64,000 bases of DNA from Pseudodesulfovibrio sp. (lineage in GTDB: Bacteria > Desulfobacterota > Desulfovibrionia > Desulfovibrionales > Desulfovibrionaceae): positions 1 to 64,000 of the forward strand of contig JADGEX010000001.1 of NCBI GenBank assembly GCA_016744135.1, read 5' to 3'. A program made the translations under genes and the position numbers. Positions 7,687-17,167 of the stretch are shown in pieces (within the stretch, counting starts at the first letter, position 1; each line of letters opens with the position of its first letter). The notes beneath the pieces are model-generated. The model was not told the origin of the DNA and did not search any database. It was given only the letters and a program-made list of their open reading frames with translations.

Positions 7687-8940
7687 ATGAGTGAAAAGAA
7701 ATCTAATCCATCAGATTTGAGCTGCTCCTTTTGCAGTAAAACACAGGTGGAGGTCCAGCGGCTTATCGCCGGACCTGACGTGTATATTTGTGACGAATGC
7801 GTTGCCTTGTGCAATGACATTATGGCTCAGGAAACCATTAGCGAAGAATTCGAAGATGGTCGCTTGCTGCCTCCTCAGGAGATTAAAGAGCTGCTTGACC
7901 AGTATGTCATTGGTCAGGATCAGGCTAAGAAGATTTTGTCTGTGGCCGTGCACAATCATTACAAGCGTGTTTTTTATGCCGCGGCCAATTCTGGCCCGGA
8001 TGAGATCGAAATCGACAAGTCCAACATTCTGCTTATCGGTCCTACCGGTTCAGGTAAGACTTTGTTGGCGCAGACTTTGGCCCGCGTGCTGAAGGTTCCG
8101 TTTGCCATAGCCGATGCGACCACGTTGACCGAAGCTGGTTATGTGGGCGAGGACGTGGAAAATATTCTTGTGCAGCTGTTGCAGAATGCCGATTATGATA
8201 TTGATTCCGCTTCTCGCGGTATCATTTATATCGATGAAATCGACAAGGTAGCCCGGAAGGGCGACTCTCCGTCCATTACGCGTGACGTGTCGGGTGAGGG
8301 TGTGCAGCAGGCGTTGCTTAAGATTATCGAAGGCACAGAGGCCAACATTCCGCCCAAGGGCGGACGCAAGCACCCGCAGCAGGAATTCATCCGTATGGAT
8401 ACCTCGAATATTCTGTTTATTTTGGGTGGTGCATTTATCGGGTTGGACAAGATCGTTCAGCAGCGAAATACCGGTTCCGGTTTAGGGTTTGGAGCAAAGG
8501 TCGAGGCCAAGAAGGAAATGGATCTTGGCGAACTGTTTGCTTTGTCAGAGCCTATGGACCTTATCAAGTTTGGTCTTATTCCCGAGTTTGTGGGCCGTAT
8601 CCCGGTGCAGACTGCATTGCAGGAACTGACTGAAGAAGATTTGGTTCGTATTCTTCAGGAGCCGAAGAATGCGTTGATCAAACAATATCATAAGCTTTTC
8701 GAGCTGGATAAGGTTGAGTTGACCTTTACTGAGAACGCATTGTTGGCCGTTGCTAAGCAGGCCAGTGAGCGTAAGACCGGTGCACGTGGTTTGCGTAACG
8801 TCCTTGAAAAGACCATGCTCGACATCATGTACAAATTGCCTGCCATGCCTGATGTGCGCGAATGCGTCATCAACAAGGCTGTGGTCGAAAGCGACATGGA
8901 GCCACTTTTGTTGTATCATCAGGAAGTTAAATCAGCATAG
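7687..8940 (+). CDS. clpX: ClpXP protease ATP-binding subunit
   Basis: 417 residues. The N-terminal zinc-binding domain has Cys13, Cys16, Cys35 and Cys38 (CSFC...CDEC) for adaptor and substrate binding. One AAA+ module follows: Walker A GPTGSGKT (118-125), pore loop GYVGEDVE (151-158), Walker [10 protein letters not shown], and an RKTGARGLR sensor region near the C-terminus. The ClpP-docking IGF loop appears as GLGFG within the 260s. ClpX unfolds tagged proteins, such as SsrA-tagged ones, and feeds them into ClpP. It is translationally adjacent to clpP and transcribed with it; lon follows after 110 bp. Confidence 0.97.
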   Translation: MSEKKSNPSDLSCSFCSKTQVEVQRLIAGPDVYICDECVALCNDIMAQETISEEFEDGRLLPPQEIKELLDQYVIGQDQAKKILSVAVHNHYKRVFYAAANSGPDEIEIDKSNILLIGPTGSGKTLLAQTLARVLKVPFAIADATTLTEAGYVGEDVENILVQLLQNADYDIDSASRGIIYIDEIDKVARKGDSPSITRDVSGEGVQQALLKIIEGTEANIPPKGGRKHPQQEFIRMDTSNILFILGGAFIGLDKIVQQRNTGSGLGFGAKVEAKKEMDLGELFALSEPMDLIKFGLIPEFVGRIPVQTALQELTEEDLVRILQEPKNALIKQYHKLFELDKVELTFTENALLAVAKQASERKTGARGLRNVLEKTMLDIMYKLPAMPDVRECVINKAVVESDMEPLLLYHQEVKSA

Positions 8941-8994
8941 ATTGGGCACGGGCGTTGACAATTAGCCTGTGGATATTACTTCCTATTTATCGAC

Positions 8995-9025
8995 GGCAAA
9001 CACTCCCCAAAGAGGGAGTGCTGCC
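8995..9025 (+). repeat. CIRCE-resembling inverted repeat before lon
   Basis: GGCA-AA-CACTCCC, six bases, GGGAGTG-C-TGCC: the 7-bp inner stem is 9001-9007 with 9014-9020, the outer 4-bp stem 8995-8998 with 9022-9025. No T-run follows, so it is not a terminator. It lies 25 bp before the lon start. The CACTC/GAGTG half-sites recall the HrcA element CIRCE, but the spacing is 10 rather than 9 and flanks differ. A perfect TTGACA lies at 8955-8960 upstream. Confidence 0.45.
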
Positions 9026-9050
9026 ATATATATAACCATCGGAGGAATCA

Positions 9051-11513
9051 ATGCCGACCTTTGGATTTGACGGCAAGAAATCCCCTGAAACCCAGACCCT
9101 TCCCATGATGTCTCTTCGGGAAGTGGTTATGTTTCCGAAGTCTATCGTCCCGTTGTTTGTCGGGCGTGAGGCATCAATAAAAGCCATTGAGGCCGCTGTC
9201 GCGGACTATGGTAAACAGATATTCTTGGTTACCCAGAAAACCCCGGAAACGGAGCATCCCGAAGCCGACGATTTGTATCGTGTGGGGACGGTCAGCAAAA
9301 TATTGCAGATGCTTCGGTTGCCCGACGGCACTATCAAGGTGTTGTTTGAGGGTGTGTCCCGTGCTTCTTGGAATCCTGAAAATGATATGATTCCCTACGG
9401 AGAGGAAGAAGGGGACTTCCCCAAGGCGCATTTTGCTGTTTTGGATGAGTCCAAGGAAGCCACTTCGGAGGCAAAGGCCTTGATTCGTGCTGTGCATGAG
9501 TCTTTGGATGATTTCGGCAAAGTTAATAAAAAGGTGGCTCCCGAGGCCATTTTGGCGATGTCTACCATCAAGGACCCCGGTCCGTTGGCTGACCAAATCA
9601 TGCCGCATCTCAAAATTGAGTTTTCCCGCAAGCAGGAAATTCTTGAGGAGCTTGATCCGTCCAGACGGCTTGAGCGTGTCTATGAATTGTTGCTCGGTGA
9701 AATCGAGATTGTTTCCATTGAGAAGCGCGTCAAAGGGCGCGTGAAAGATCAGATGGAAAAGAATCAGCGCGAGTACTATCTCAACGAACAGGTCAAAGCC
9801 ATCAACAAGGAAATGGGGCGTGAAGACGACCCACAGGCCGAGGCTCTGGAGATGGTGGAACAGCTTGAAGCCAAGCCTATGTCCGAAGAGAATCGCGAGC
9901 GCGTTCGTAAGGAAATAAAGAAGATGCGTACCATGCAGCCTTCCAGTGCGGAATACACTGTGGTGCGCAATTATATCGACTGGGTGCTTGATCTGCCGTG
10001 GGACGACATTAAGGACGATAAGGACGTGGACATTGTTCAGGCCCGTACCATCCTTGATGAGGACCATTTCGGTTTACAAAAGCCCAAGCAACGTATCCTT
10101 GAATATTTGGCCGTCCAGACGTTGGTTGAGACCATGAAAGGTCCAATCCTCTGTTTTGTAGGTCCTCCCGGCGTAGGTAAGACTTCCATTGCCAAGTCTA
10201 TTGCCCGTTCCATGGACCGTGAATTTTTGCGGCTCTCTTTGGGTGGTGTACGTGACGAGGCCGAGATTCGTGGTCACCGTCGTACCTATGTCGGTGCCAT
10301 GCCTGGTAAGATCATTCAGTCTTTGAAGCGGGTGAAATTCAATAACCCCGTTATCTGTCTGGATGAGGTGGACAAAATGTCTGCCGATTTCCGAGGCGAT
10401 CCGTCCGCAGCATTGCTGGAAGTTCTCGATCCGGAACAGAATTACGCATTCAACGATCATTATCTGGATTTGGATTACGATCTGTCCAAGGTGTTCTTCA
10501 TCACCACGGCCAACAGCCTGGAAGGTATTCCGTTGCCATTGCAGGATCGTATGGAGATTATCCGGTTGCCCGGTTATCTTGAAAACGAGAAGGTGGAGAT
10601 TGCCAAGGGATTTCTGATGCCCAAACAGCTTGAACAGCACGGCCTCAAGCCGGAAAATCTCAAGCTGTCCGAAAACGCTATTCTTGATGTGGTCAGGTAT
10701 TACACTAAGGAAGCGGGTGTTCGTAATCTGGAACGAGAACTCGCTTCCATTTGTCGCAAATCAGCTATGAAGATAGTTGAAGAGAAGAACCGTGAAAAGG
10801 TTATCTCAATTACCCGGCAAGGCTTGCAAAAGATGCTTGGCGTGACCAAATTCAGCTATGGCGAACGTGAGGAAGCCTCGCAGGTTGGTGTGTGTAACGG
10901 TTTGGCCTGGACTCAGCTTGGCGGTGAAATGCTGCTGGTTGAAGTCGTGCTTATGCCTGGCAAGGGCAAGGTGGAGATCACCGGTAAGCTCGGCGATGTC
11001 ATGCAGGAATCTGCCCGTGCCGCTGTTTCCTATATTCGTTCACGGTCCGACTTGCTCGGCCTTAAGCCGAATTTCTACAAGCAGGTGGATATTCATATTC
11101 ATGTGCCTGACGGAGCTACGCCCAAGGACGGCCCGAGTGCTGGTGTCACTATGACTACCGCGCTTATTTCCTCGTTGTTGAATATTCCGGTTCGCCACGA
11201 TCTGGCTATGACCGGAGAGATTACCCTGCGTGGACGGGTTTTGCCCATTGGCGGTCTGCGTGAAAAGTTGTTGGCAGCACACCGAGGTCTTATCAAAACC
11301 GTGCTTATTCCGTTTGAGAATGAGAAAAATCTCAAGGATGTCCCGAAGGATATTCTTAAGGATCTTGAGATTATACCGGTCAAGACTATGGATGAAGTCA
11401 TCGACAATGCTTTGCAAGCAGGTTCCGAGACTGTTTGGCACAAGAAACATGGTGAAGCACCGGTTGCTGCCGAATTGCTCAAGGACGAGTTGCAAAGACC
11501 TGCTCGTCAGTAA
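9051..11513 (+). CDS. lon: ATP-dependent Lon protease
   Basis: 820 residues with the full LonA architecture: N-terminal LON substrate-binding domain (about 18-210), a helical coiled segment, an AAA+ module with Walker [10 protein letters not shown] near residue 372 and Walker [10 protein letters not shown], and a C-terminal peptidase domain. The catalytic dyad is Ser696 ([10 protein letters not shown]) and Lys739 ([12 protein letters not shown]); the spacing of 43 equals that of E. coli Ser679/Lys722. Lon degrades misfolded and specific regulatory proteins in the cytoplasm. GGAGGA precedes the ATG. It ends with its own terminator, and the inverted repeat upstream suggests independent, perhaps heat-responsive, control. 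Confidence 0.97.
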   Translation: MPTFGFDGKKSPETQTLPMMSLREVVMFPKSIVPLFVGREASIKAIEAAVADYGKQIFLVTQKTPETEHPEADDLYRVGTVSKILQMLRLPDGTIKVLFEGVSRASWNPENDMIPYGEEEGDFPKAHFAVLDESKEATSEAKALIRAVHESLDDFGKVNKKVAPEAILAMSTIKDPGPLADQIMPHLKIEFSRKQEILEELDPSRRLERVYELLLGEIEIVSIEKRVKGRVKDQMEKNQREYYLNEQVKAINKEMGREDDPQAEALEMVEQLEAKPMSEENRERVRKEIKKMRTMQPSSAEYTVVRNYIDWVLDLPWDDIKDDKDVDIVQARTILDEDHFGLQKPKQRILEYLAVQTLVETMKGPILCFVGPPGVGKTSIAKSIARSMDREFLRLSLGGVRDEAEIRGHRRTYVGAMPGKIIQSLKRVKFNNPVICLDEVDKMSADFRGDPSAALLEVLDPEQNYAFNDHYLDLDYDLSKVFFITTANSLEGIPLPLQDRMEIIRLPGYLENEKVEIAKGFLMPKQLEQHGLKPENLKLSENAILDVVRYYTKEAGVRNLERELASICRKSAMKIVEEKNREKVISITRQGLQKMLGVTKFSYGEREEASQVGVCNGLAWTQLGGEMLLVEVVLMPGKGKVEITGKLGDVMQESARAAVSYIRSRSDLLGLKPNFYKQVDIHIHVPDGATPKDGPSAGVTMTTALISSLLNIPVRHDLAMTGEITLRGRVLPIGGLREKLLAAHRGLIKTVLIPFENEKNLKDVPKDILKDLEIIPVKTMDEVIDNALQAGSETVWHKKHGEAPVAAELLKDELQRPARQ

Positions 11514-11533
11514 GACGATAAAAAGAATAATGA

Positions 11534-11567
11534 AAAGGCCGAGCGGTTTACCGTTCGGCCTTTTTTT
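11534..11567 (+). terminator. Intrinsic terminator after lon
   Basis: AAAGGCCG-AGCGG-TTTA-CCGTT-CGGCCTT hairpin followed by seven T. Confidence 0.9.
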
Positions 11568-11587
11568 ATGATTTACGTATGTGGTGG

Positions 11588-12139
11588 TTATTGGGCTGAA
11601 GTAGAAAGGAGTTCGGCTGTTTTATCGAACTGTGTACCCAGTTGTGCAAAAAAGGCGTTTTGTTGAAGCATTTGCATGCCGGGATTCATACTCTTTTCAG
11701 TCTTTTCCGTTATGGCATGATTTGCTTCTTTAGGATCTATTCCTGTTGTTTGCCGGTTCTTGGCTTCTTCCTCTTCATCATCGTCTTTTTTACCGGGCAT
11801 TTTGTTCGTTGCATCCGCAATGCTTGAACTCATTTTAACACCGGTTATATCTGCAATCTCTTTTTCGATTTCTTTAATGCGGGCTTTCTGTTCTTCCGTT
11901 GGTTGCCCATCCCCCATGGTCAGGAGTTGGGCGAGCATGTTCTTGAGAAACAAGACCCTATTATTTTCTTCAGGTGTCAGTTCTTTTTGGAAAGAAAAAG
12001 ATGAAGATTCCAGACGTTTTTCTTCTTCTGTCTTTTCGGGCTCAAGCGCCATGCCTTCGGACGAGATCGTCCGTACCAACGATCGTGCGTTTCGCGCTGC
12101 GGTTGGGAAAAGAGTGTCTGGTGTGGTCGATATGTTCAT
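11588..12139 (-). CDS. Hypothetical protein, charged and mostly disordered
   Basis: A 183-residue protein starting at the ATG at 12139 (TGGAC eight bases upstream); a longer frame reaches 12256 but has no ribosome site. I do not recognise the family. It starts MNISTTPDTLFPTAARNARS, has a Glu/Lys-rich helix (EEQKARIKEIEKEIADITG) at about 85-110, an acidic stretch KKDDDEEEEAK, and a Met/Gln-rich C-terminus (MNPGMQMLQQNAFFAQLGTQ). There is no signal peptide or membrane segment. The overall look, with a sigma-54-like site upstream, recalls small flagellum-associated proteins, but that is only a guess. Confidence 0.55.
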   Translation of the reverse strand: MNISTTPDTLFPTAARNARSLVRTISSEGMALEPEKTEEEKRLESSSFSFQKELTPEENNRVLFLKNMLAQLLTMGDGQPTEEQKARIKEIEKEIADITGVKMSSSIADATNKMPGKKDDDEEEEAKNRQTTGIDPKEANHAITEKTEKSMNPGMQMLQQNAFFAQLGTQFDKTAELLSTSAQ

Positions 12140-12181
12140 TGTTTTGTCCAGTGGGTAAACTTTTCCACCGTATTTTAAAAT

Positions 12182-12197
12182 GCAAATATTGGGCCTT
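12182..12197 (-). promoter_or_regulatory. Sigma-54-like promoter for the gene at 11588-12139
   Basis: On the minus strand AAGGCCCAATATTTGCA contains GG, exactly ten bases, then GC, with TTGCA matching the -12 element and GGC-C matching the -24 element. It lies about 43 bp upstream of the start codon, a normal distance. No enhancer sites were identified. Confidence 0.4.
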
Positions 12198-12325
12198 GGA
12201 AAAGTTTTCCATATGAAGAGAAAAATGTTGTGTGTCAGTCTTTTTTGAGCTGACAATTAGGCATCGTGTCGTGTGGGGTGCCTTTGAGCTTTTTTCGTGT
12301 ATGGTGGCTGAAATTGGAGGAATGT

Positions 12326-13312
12326 ATGGCTGAACTGACAAAGAAAGATCGGGCCATGGGCAGCATTGTCGGTATGTTTGTTGGTGATGCGCTTGGGTTG
12401 GGGCCGCATTGGTATTACGATTTGAATGAATTACGTAAGGATTATGGTGAATGGATTTCTGATTATATGCCGCCAAAAACGGGTCGGTATCACGACGGAT
12501 GTAGGGCTGGCGATGTGTCGCAAACAGGGCAGGTTTCCCTCTTGTTGCTGCAATCGTTGGCTGTGAAGGGCAAGTATGAGGAATTAGACTTCACTGAGAA
12601 ACTCGATGGCTTTCTTGGTACGCTTGATGGGACTCCGAATGGAGGTCGATATACGGATATTGCCATGCGAGAGGTCTGGGAGGCGCGTAAGGTCGGATTA
12701 GCGTGGGATGAGGCTGCGGGACTGTCTGATTCGGGTGAGGCTGCCATTCGAGGTGTCATGCTTGCCGCACGCTATGCGAATAAACCGCGAGATTTGGCTG
12801 CACATGTCATGGGCAATGTTCATCTGACGCATGCAGAGCCGTTTATTCAGGCGCAATCTCTTGCTTTTGTTCTTGCTGTTTGTCGTCTTGTTCGGGGCAA
12901 GAGTCTGGAGAGTTCTGGTAAATCCTTGATGGGGTGGGCGCAGCATGAAGTCGATAGAGCTTTGATAGATGTGTTTTTACAACCTGGATTCGTGCATGGT
13001 GTGGCTACTAATCCGGAAGTAGTTATTGAGCCGCCGCATGCCATTGCTCAAGTGTATGGCTTGGCCTGTCAGCTTGGGTTCATGGTCCCGGCGGCCTATT
13101 GGTTGGCCTGTCGATTTTATGGTGACTTTGAAACGGCTGTACTTACAGCTATTAACGGCGGTGGTAATAATATGGCACGTGCCTGTATGACAGGAGCTCT
13201 TTCTGGAGCCATGGTCGGAATCCAGGGAATTCCTCAGCGATTTATCGATGGCTTGCAGGATAAAAAAGAAATTCTTGAAAATGCAGAAAAGGTTGCTTCA
13301 TCTTTGGAGTAA
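12326..13312 (+). CDS. ADP-ribosylglycohydrolase family protein
   Basis: A 328-residue protein; the ATG at 12326 follows GGAGG. The N-terminus shows the DraG/ARH family fold: GSIVGMFVGDALGLGPHWYY, followed by AGDVSQTGQVSLLLL in place of the usual metal-binding GxxTDDT. The C-terminal NGGGNNMARACMTGALSGAMVG corresponds to the second metal-binding region (canonical GGDxDTxA). Both motifs have lost several aspartates, so this member may bind metal poorly or act on another substrate. Enzymes of this family remove ADP-ribose from proteins, for instance in nitrogenase regulation, or hydrolyse related glycosides. It is a single-gene unit; no partner ADP-ribosyltransferase is nearby. Confidence 0.75.
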   Translation: MAELTKKDRAMGSIVGMFVGDALGLGPHWYYDLNELRKDYGEWISDYMPPKTGRYHDGCRAGDVSQTGQVSLLLLQSLAVKGKYEELDFTEKLDGFLGTLDGTPNGGRYTDIAMREVWEARKVGLAWDEAAGLSDSGEAAIRGVMLAARYANKPRDLAAHVMGNVHLTHAEPFIQAQSLAFVLAVCRLVRGKSLESSGKSLMGWAQHEVDRALIDVFLQPGFVHGVATNPEVVIEPPHAIAQVYGLACQLGFMVPAAYWLACRFYGDFETAVLTAINGGGNNMARACMTGALSGAMVGIQGIPQRFIDGLQDKKEILENAEKVASSLE

Positions 13313-13331
13313 GTTGTTGAAGCAAATAAAT

Positions 13332-13363
13332 GAAAAGCCCTCTGCATGCAGAGGGCTTTTCTT
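13332..13363. terminator. Bidirectional terminator
   Basis: GAAAAGCCCTCTGC / GCAGAGGGCTTTTC, a perfect 14-bp inverted repeat with a minimal loop and T-rich flanks on both strands. It separates the convergent ADP-ribosylglycohydrolase and M23 peptidase genes. Confidence 0.85.
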
Positions 13364-13368
13364 ATGGG

Positions 13369-14721
13369 CTATTCTGTTTTGGACAATATGTTGTTTCGGA
13401 TCCAGCTCTTGTCCCACCATTCAAATGGCTGGGTTGGAATACCCGCTACGGTGATACCGTAATGCAGGTGGTCGCCTCCGGCTAGACCAGTGGTTCCCGT
13501 GTGGCCGATGATCTGTCCTCTGGTCACGGAGTCACCATTTGCCACGGCAGTGGAACTGAGGTGGGCATAAAGTGATTGCAGTCCGAGGCCATGGTCAATG
13601 ACGACCACATTACCATAGATACCCAGAAAGTCGGCGTAAACGATGGTGCCGTCGTTGCCAGCCGGGACCGGAGCTTGTTTGATACTGGCAAGGTCCAGAC
13701 CTAGGTGGGTCTGAAAGTCGACTTTTTTGCCTTTGTACATGTAGTCGCGTGCATCGGCGAAGGTCGCGCGGTTGGCCGCATTGGGCAGCCGTTTGAATGG
13801 GCCGGACCAAAGCATGGTCGGACTTGTGTTGCGGCTGAGTTCTACCAGTTTAGCACGGTTCTGTTTGCGCAGGGTGTTGTTGATATAGAGATATTGATCA
13901 ATCAAGGTGCCTTCGTTGGGCACCAGTCCTTGGAATTCAGGGATGGTCCGTTCCATGAAATTGTCTGAAAGCCTGATCTTGTCACGCCGGAACTGACGGG
14001 CGTTGGTGTGATAATTAAAAGATCGTTTGGCGCTGTTGCCAGCTTTGTCCGAAGCGACAATGAACGGGTTGAATTTGTTTGGTGGGGTGTCCCACGGCTG
14101 CGCGAATAGGCAATAATACTGGAATTTCCCGTTGCCGCCGGGCTGAAGATATGCAGGGAAGAACCGTTCCCCCACCTGTATACCTGTGTTTTTAACCTTT
14201 TCGGAGAGCGCAAAAACCATGAGGCCACAACCGCCCTGATTCAAGTTGTTGGTGTGGGATTGGACAAAAATGCGGGGTGGGGTCAAGTCGAGCGAGTAGG
14301 TCTTTGATACGCTGACAACACCTGCATCGCCAAAAGGATACAAGGATGCATCGCGAGCAGTGACTTCAATGGTGAATTCGCCTTCTTTGATGATTCCTTT
14401 GTCCAGTGTCAACACTTCTTCAGCCAGCATGATGCCGCCGGGGTAGGCCTTCGTAACCAGTGGAATACGTTTGTCGCTTTGAATAACGATGACATCAAGG
14501 GATTTCAGGCCGCTGCCGGGGTCTTCCGCTTTGATGGTTATCGTACTTTGTTTGCCCAAGTCGGCTGTGTCCGGCGAAATGGAGAGAGTCGGTACGGTCG
14601 TATCCCTGAAGAGCATGAAGAGTCCTGCGCCTAGAGTGCAGAGGAGTATGATGGTCAAGAGCGCTAGAGGTAGCCCTTTTCCGCTTTTCTTTTTTTGAGT
14701 CAGAATGGTTTCTTTGCTCAT
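13369..14721 (-). CDS. Membrane-anchored M23-family metallopeptidase
   Basis: A 450-residue protein from the ATG at 14721, which has GGAAGGAA upstream. Residues 15-40 form an N-terminal membrane anchor (LPLALLTIILLCTLGAGLFMLF). An Ig-like or Big-type periplasmic region follows (TVPTLSISPDTADLG). The C-terminal 130 residues are a LytM/M23 domain: HLGLDLAS provides the first zinc ligands (HxxxD) and HLHYG the last. Such enzymes cut peptide cross-bridges in peptidoglycan, or act as inactive activators of amidases; the zinc ligands are intact here. It is the only gene of its unit, between a bidirectional terminator and the CBS protein gene. Confidence 0.85.
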   Translation of the reverse strand: MSKETILTQKKKSGKGLPLALLTIILLCTLGAGLFMLFRDTTVPTLSISPDTADLGKQSTITIKAEDPGSGLKSLDVIVIQSDKRIPLVTKAYPGGIMLAEEVLTLDKGIIKEGEFTIEVTARDASLYPFGDAGVVSVSKTYSLDLTPPRIFVQSHTNNLNQGGCGLMVFALSEKVKNTGIQVGERFFPAYLQPGGNGKFQYYCLFAQPWDTPPNKFNPFIVASDKAGNSAKRSFNYHTNARQFRRDKIRLSDNFMERTIPEFQGLVPNEGTLIDQYLYINNTLRKQNRAKLVELSRNTSPTMLWSGPFKRLPNAANRATFADARDYMYKGKKVDFQTHLGLDLASIKQAPVPAGNDGTIVYADFLGIYGNVVVIDHGLGLQSLYAHLSSTAVANGDSVTRGQIIGHTGTTGLAGGDHLHYGITVAGIPTQPFEWWDKSWIRNNILSKTE

Positions 14722-14832
14722 GTTCCTTCCTATATGTAATAAATCTAGACTATTTCTATAATACTCAAAGAGCAGACACAAGGGGAGGTGGATGGAAAAA
14801 TGAAAATTGTTTTCAATTGGTCGTTTTTAATG

Positions 14833-14860
14833 AAAAAGCCGCATCACTACAGATGCGGCT
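14833..14860 (-). terminator. Intrinsic terminator after the CBS protein gene
   Basis: AGCCGCATC / GATGCGGCT stem (14837-14845 with 14852-14860); on the minus strand it is followed by TTTTT. Confidence 0.8.
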
Positions 14861-14884
14861 CATGAGCGTGAGGCTCAAATTTGG

Positions 14885-15316
14885 TTAATCTTCGTCTTCC
14901 AGGCTGTCCATGAGTTGAATGGTCAGACGTAGAAAATCCGCTTCAGTAAGAATGCCGACCAGTTCGCCGTTCTTGACAACAGGTAGACAGCCATACTTGT
15001 GGTTGAGCAGTATTTGAGCTGCTTCCTTGAGGGACGTGTCGAGTCCAATCGTGGTGATGTCGGTCCGCATTATTTCATGCAACGGTATGCCTGAATCAAT
15101 TTCCCTTTGAGTCTCGGGATCAAGTTCTGCAAGATGGGAAATGGTGGCGGACAGGATGTCACGGTGAGTAATCAGTCCCGTGAAGCCATTATCAACGGTG
15201 ACGATGGGGATGTGCCTGATGCGCTGGAGGTTCATCAGTTCGCGGGCATTGTGTAGGGAGTCTCTTTCTTTCAAGGAAAAGACCGGTGATGTCATAAGGT
15301 CATTGACCTTCAGCAT
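14885..15316 (-). CDS. CBS-domain pair protein
   Basis: A 143-residue protein starting at the ATG at 15316, preceded by GAGGAGGA. It consists almost entirely of two CBS domains: residues 1-60 (VNDLMTSPVFSLKERDSLHNARELM...IRHIPIVTVDNGFTGLITHRDIL) and residues 80-140 (DITTIGLDTSLKEAAQILLNHKYGCLPVVKNGELVGILTEADFLR). Stand-alone CBS pairs bind adenine nucleotides such as AMP, ATP or S-adenosylmethionine and sense energy state. No output domain is present and the partner is unknown. Divergent from pcm. Confidence 0.85.
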   Translation of the reverse strand: MLKVNDLMTSPVFSLKERDSLHNARELMNLQRIRHIPIVTVDNGFTGLITHRDILSATISHLAELDPETQREIDSGIPLHEIMRTDITTIGLDTSLKEAAQILLNHKYGCLPVVKNGELVGILTEADFLRLTIQLMDSLEDED

Positions 15317-15487
15317 GTATTCCTCCTCTGTTGTATATACTTTCAGCGAAAGCGGAAAACCTGTCAAGGTACATAGAGCTGAATTATGCCTGTTTTTTGC
15401 GGCTTTTGTTGACTTGAGAGTCAAAATCTGTTCAGCATCCCGCAGGTGTTTTCACTGATGGAGCACTGTTGATTTTAGGAGATTTTG

Positions 15488-16129
15488 GTGGTTGATCCGG
15501 TACGGCTCAGAGAGCGCATGGTGCGCGAACAAATTCAGGCTCGCGGCGTGACAGATTCACGTGTGCTGGAGGCCATGTCAACGCTTCCCCGACATCTTTT
15601 TGTGGAGGAAGCTTTGGCAAACAAGGCGTATTCCGACAGCCCTTTGCCTATAGGTGAAGGGCAGACAATTTCTCAGCCATATATTGTTGCTTTGATGTCA
15701 GAACTCCTTGAGGTCGAGCCGGGTATGAAAGTACTCGAAATTGGCACTGGGTCTGGGTATCAGGCCGCTGTCCTTGGGCGGATGGGCGTCGAAGTTTATA
15801 CGGTGGAGCGCATTAAGAAATTATTTCATGCTGCACGCAAGCGGTTTATGGATATGCGTATGTTTTCCGTGAAGCTCAAGCTTGACGATGGGACCATGGG
15901 GTGGCCGGATGAAGCCCCTTATGATCGAATTATTGTCACTGCTGGCGGACCTGAAGTCCCTGAACCGTTGGTTGATCAATTGGCTGAACCGGGGCGAATG
16001 CTTATTCCTGTAGGTGAGTCCAGACGTAACCAGACACTTGTTCTTATCGAGAAGCGTGATGGTGAAGTGATCCGTAAGGACATGGGAAGCGTCGCCTTTG
16101 TTGATCTGGTGGGAAGTCACGGCTGGTAG
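15488..16129 (+). CDS. pcm: Protein-L-isoaspartate O-methyltransferase
   Basis: 213 residues from GTG 15488 (AGGAG six bases upstream; a TTG at 15485 is a poorer choice). It methylates L-isoaspartyl residues formed in ageing proteins, using S-adenosylmethionine, and so starts their repair. Family signatures are [20 protein letters not shown], then [20 protein letters not shown] with [16 protein letters not shown], and the SAM-binding motif [15 protein letters not shown]. Length is typical. The DUF368 gene starts 12 bp later, so it opens an operon running through mrp and pgsA. Confidence 0.93.
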   Translation: MVDPVRLRERMVREQIQARGVTDSRVLEAMSTLPRHLFVEEALANKAYSDSPLPIGEGQTISQPYIVALMSELLEVEPGMKVLEIGTGSGYQAAVLGRMGVEVYTVERIKKLFHAARKRFMDMRMFSVKLKLDDGTMGWPDEAPYDRIIVTAGGPEVPEPLVDQLAEPGRMLIPVGESRRNQTLVLIEKRDGEVIRKDMGSVAFVDLVGSHGW

Positions 16130-16141
16130 CCGGAGGTCTGT

Positions 16142-17110
16142 GTGTCTAAAAGTTCCATACCCATTAAAGACGCTTTTATGACGAGTCCGGGACCACGGAC
16201 TCTCAAGGCCGGAGCCTTGCTTTGGCTTAAGGGTGTGTGCATGGGCGGTGCGGACATTATTCCCGGCGTTTCTGGTGGGACAATTGCTTTTATCACCGGG
16301 ATTTATGAGCAATTGGTGGACGCTATTCGTTCTTTTAACGTCGATTTCGTGCGCCGTCTTTTCTCCCTTGATATTTCCGGAGCTGTGAGTGTAGCCCATA
16401 TCCGTTTCATTGTTTGCCTGCTGTTTGGCATCATGACGGCCATGATTACAATGGCCGGTTTCATGAATACGATGCTCCATACACACCCTGTCGAAACATG
16501 GTCGTTGTTTTTTGGGCTGATTACGGCATCAATTTTTGTGGTGGGTAGGCAGGTTGAACCGTTGAATGCGGTGAATTTTGGTTTTATTTTTCTCGGTGCA
16601 GTTGGAAGTTATCTTTTGGTCGGCATGATTCCTGTTTCGACTCCAGAGACGTTGCCTTTTATCTTTTTGTGTGGGGCAATAGCCATTTGTGCAATGATTT
16701 TGCCGGGTATCAGTGGGGCATTCCTTCTCCTGATGTTGGGTAAATATGAATATGTCACACGGACTCTCAAGAATCCGTTTGTCTGGGATAATTTTGTGAT
16801 TATGGCTGTGTTTGCAGCTGGTGCGGGAGTTGGAATTATCTTTTTTTCCCGTGTGTTGCATTACTTGCTGAGCAGATGGCATGCGGCCACAGTGAGTGTG
16901 TTGACAGGATTTATGATTGGGGCTTTGCGCAAAGTGTGGCCCTGGAAAGAGGTCTTGGAAACTTCTGTGATTCGTGGGAAGGTGCATGTCCTGCGAGAGC
17001 AGAATATGTTACCGGATGTTTTGAATGGTGAAGTGTTTTTTGCCATTGGATTGGTTGTGATCGGTATTATTATTGTTCTTGCCCTTGAACGGTTTTCGCG
17101 AGAGCGTTGA
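16142..17110 (+). CDS. DUF368 family membrane protein, PopT-like polyprenyl-phosphate transporter
   Basis: 322 residues starting at GTG 16142 with CGGAGG upstream. The protein is very hydrophobic with about eight to nine membrane segments. The DUF368 hallmark is the pair of related re-entrant motifs: GGADIIPGVSGGTIAFITGIYE near residue 36 and MILPGISGAFLLLMLGKYEY near 192. DUF368 members (PopT) have been shown to recycle undecaprenyl phosphate across the cytoplasmic membrane for cell-wall and polysaccharide synthesis. The neighbouring pgsA also serves the membrane, though a functional link is not demonstrated. Family is secure; the transport role is by homology. Confidence 0.85.
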   Translation: MSKSSIPIKDAFMTSPGPRTLKAGALLWLKGVCMGGADIIPGVSGGTIAFITGIYEQLVDAIRSFNVDFVRRLFSLDISGAVSVAHIRFIVCLLFGIMTAMITMAGFMNTMLHTHPVETWSLFFGLITASIFVVGRQVEPLNAVNFGFIFLGAVGSYLLVGMIPVSTPETLPFIFLCGAIAICAMILPGISGAFLLLMLGKYEYVTRTLKNPFVWDNFVIMAVFAAGAGVGIIFFSRVLHYLLSRWHAATVSVLTGFMIGALRKVWPWKEVLETSVIRGKVHVLREQNMLPDVLNGEVFFAIGLVVIGIIIVLALERFSRER

Positions 17111-17167
17111 TAGAGTGTTGATTCTTCCCGCATGGCGGGGACAAAATACAATAAAGAGAGAATGGAT

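Noticed and set aside
8944-8960. Sigma-54-like GGCACG-N4-TTG between clpX and lon
   Set aside because: The spacing is right but the invariant GC of the -12 element is GA, so a functional sigma-54 promoter is unlikely; the overlapping TTGACA is a more ordinary -35.
9174-10067. A 297-codon minus-strand frame opposite lon
   Set aside because: Antisense shadow within a highly conserved gene.
12259-12283. AGGCATC/GGTGCCT hairpin before the ADP-ribosylglycohydrolase gene, followed at a distance by T residues
   Set aside because: The T-run does not abut the stem and there is no leader frame, so neither terminator nor attenuator is supported.
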